Source of the DNA: JAIMBK01 sp040755975
Lineage (GTDB): Bacteria; Bacillota; Desulfotomaculia; Desulfotomaculales; Nap2-2B
NCBI GenBank assembly: GCA_040755975.1
Contig: JBFLZY010000056.1
Location: 1 to 18,171, forward strand
Direction of reading: 5' to 3'
DNA length: 18,171 nucleotides
Shown here: positions 17,759-18,171 of the stretch, one piece after another
How the letters are laid out: each line of letters begins with the position of its first letter
Numbering within the stretch: the stretch's first letter is position 1
Notes under the pieces: generated by a model
What the model saw: the letters and a program-made list of their open reading frames with translations, nothing else
What the model was told of the DNA's origin: nothing
The model's database searches: none
Position numbers and translations under genes: made by a program

Positions 17759-17793
17759 CCGGTATTGACAAAACTACCGGTTTTCGGTAAACT
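17759..17793 (+). promoter_or_regulatory. Plus-strand promoter flanked by an inverted repeat, upstream of the ferredoxin-domain gene
   Basis: TTGACA (17765-17770), 17 nt, then TAAACT (17788-17793). The -35 box lies between CCGGTA (17759-17764) and its exact inverse TACCGG (17775-17780). A further half-site CGGTA (17785-17789) also pairs with TACCG. This looks like an operator for a second regulator. The start region overlaps the csoR-type operator and promoter on the other strand. Confidence 0.5.
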
Positions 17794-17794
17794 G

Positions 17795-17823
17795 ATTATA
17801 TCATACCCATACGGGTATAGCAA
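17795..17823 (-). promoter_or_regulatory. Promoter of the csoR-like gene with a CsoR-family operator in the spacer
   Basis: On the minus strand TTGCTA (17823-17818), a 17-nt spacer and a perfect TATAAT (17800-17795) form a good sigma-A promoter. The spacer region holds the inverted repeat ATACCC-ATAC-GGGTAT (plus strand 17803-17818), matching the G/C-tract operators known for CsoR-type repressors. Binding there would block the promoter. The leader to the TTG start is about 210 nt. Confidence 0.75.
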
Positions 17824-17947
17824 TAGGGTCGGGGACAGTAACTTGTTCCTGTAGGAATTTTTTAAACTTCCAGATCCGGAATAACAAGGCATCCTGGCTG
17901 CAGGGCTAAAAAGCTGGCACCAGTTCTCGATGCCTGTGTCCCCTGGC

Positions 17948-17962
17948 GGCTAAATTTTAGCC
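17948..17962. repeat. 15-nt palindrome GGCTAAA-T-TTTAGCC before the ferredoxin-domain gene
   Basis: A perfect 7-bp inverted repeat followed by TTATCTT. The loop is a single base, so it is more likely a protein site than a stable hairpin. It lies in the approximately 245-nt leader of the downstream gene; the rest of that leader shows nothing I can name. Confidence 0.35.
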
Positions 17963-18044
17963 TTATCTTACAGCCTTTACATTTGTTGCTCCTTTAGAAT
18001 CGGCAGAATCGGCAAGTTTTTTGATGGCTTGGAGGGCGGGTTTA

Positions 18045-18171
18045 ATGACGCGGCACACCATTCGCTTTTTGCCGGAGAATCAAGAAGTAACCATTGCGGA
18101 AGGAGAAAGTCTTTTGCAGGCGGCTTCCCTGGCGGGGATTCCCGTGCGCGCCTCCTGCGGCGGAAAAGGCA
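18045..18171 (+). CDS. [2Fe-2S] ferredoxin-domain protein, N-terminus only (probable RACo/DUF4445-type corrinoid activator)
   Basis: Forty-two complete codons before the window ends. The start is ATG 18045 with GGAGGGCGG about 6 nt upstream; an in-frame ATG at 18024 lacks such a site. The protein begins TRHTIRFLPENQEVTIAEGESL and continues to AGIPVRASCGGKG, the typical beta-grasp start and first cluster cysteine of plant-type ferredoxins (CGGxGxCGxC). In anaerobic Firmicutes this N-terminus on a short 5' leader most often belongs to the large ASKHA-domain activators that reductively reactivate corrinoid proteins in methyl transfer. The rest is outside the window, so a simple ferredoxin or another oxidoreductase is possible. 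Control by the divergent CsoR-like repressor is suggested by the shared promoter region. Confidence 0.75.
   Translation, partial: MTRHTIRFLPENQEVTIAEGESLLQAASLAGIPVRASCGGKG

Overview
The window reads as a contig from an anaerobic, fairly GC-rich Firmicute, most likely of the Peptococcaceae/Desulfotomaculales type (Pelotomaculum-like). This is inferred from three things: the Bacillus/Clostridium-type ywl gene order (sua5-mntP-ywlE-rpiB-glyA), frequent TTG and GTG starts behind strong Shine-Dalgarno sites, and the density of iron-sulfur proteins of strictly anaerobic metabolism (hybrid cluster protein, heterodisulfide reductase HdrCBA). No rRNA, tRNA, CRISPR array or transposase gene was found.

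Region 1 (1-3972) is a housekeeping operon on the plus strand. It holds the C-terminal part of the threonylcarbamoyl-AMP synthase Sua5, the Mn efflux pump MntP, a YwlE-type low-molecular-weight phosphatase, ribose-5-phosphate isomerase B, serine hydroxymethyltransferase (cut by a 100-N assembly gap) and a dCMP deaminase. A clear intrinsic terminator closes it. The 3' end of rpiB appears to be built from copies of an 8-nt repeat that recurs about 6 kb downstream.

Region 2 (about 4040-12621) is a redox locus. A textbook -24/-12 (sigma-54) promoter lies about 285 nt upstream of a short, class III-like hybrid cluster protein that keeps every cluster ligand. It is followed by a zinc-ribbon protein fused to a low-molecular-weight phosphatase fold whose catalytic Cys is Gly, a two-cluster ferredoxin, then HdrC, HdrB and a double-length HdrA. 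The junctions hcp/phosphatase-like gene, hdrC/hdrB and hdrB/hdrA are each filled with palindromic or tandem-repeat DNA and no gene, so repeats have repeatedly entered this locus. The likely joint role is electron delivery to Hcp and/or heterodisulfide-type redox chemistry under nitrosative or redox stress. That is inference from gene order.

Region 3 (12622-13891) is debris plus a long non-coding stretch. It contains an NDH-2-like C-terminal remnant directly after the hdrA stop, a DUF4160 C-terminal remnant, an intact DUF2442 gene, and about 800 nt of AT-richer DNA with several hairpins and a possible promoter.

Region 4 (13892-17248) encodes one large signalling protein, MEDS-PASx4-GGDEF-HD-GYP, with intact motifs for both making and breaking c-di-GMP.

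Region 5 (17249-18171) has a CsoR/RcnR-family regulator on the minus strand, with a CsoR-type operator inside its own promoter. An overlapping plus-strand promoter, itself bracketed by an inverted repeat, leads to a [2Fe-2S] ferredoxin-domain protein cut by the window end (probably a RACo/DUF4445-type corrinoid-protein activator).
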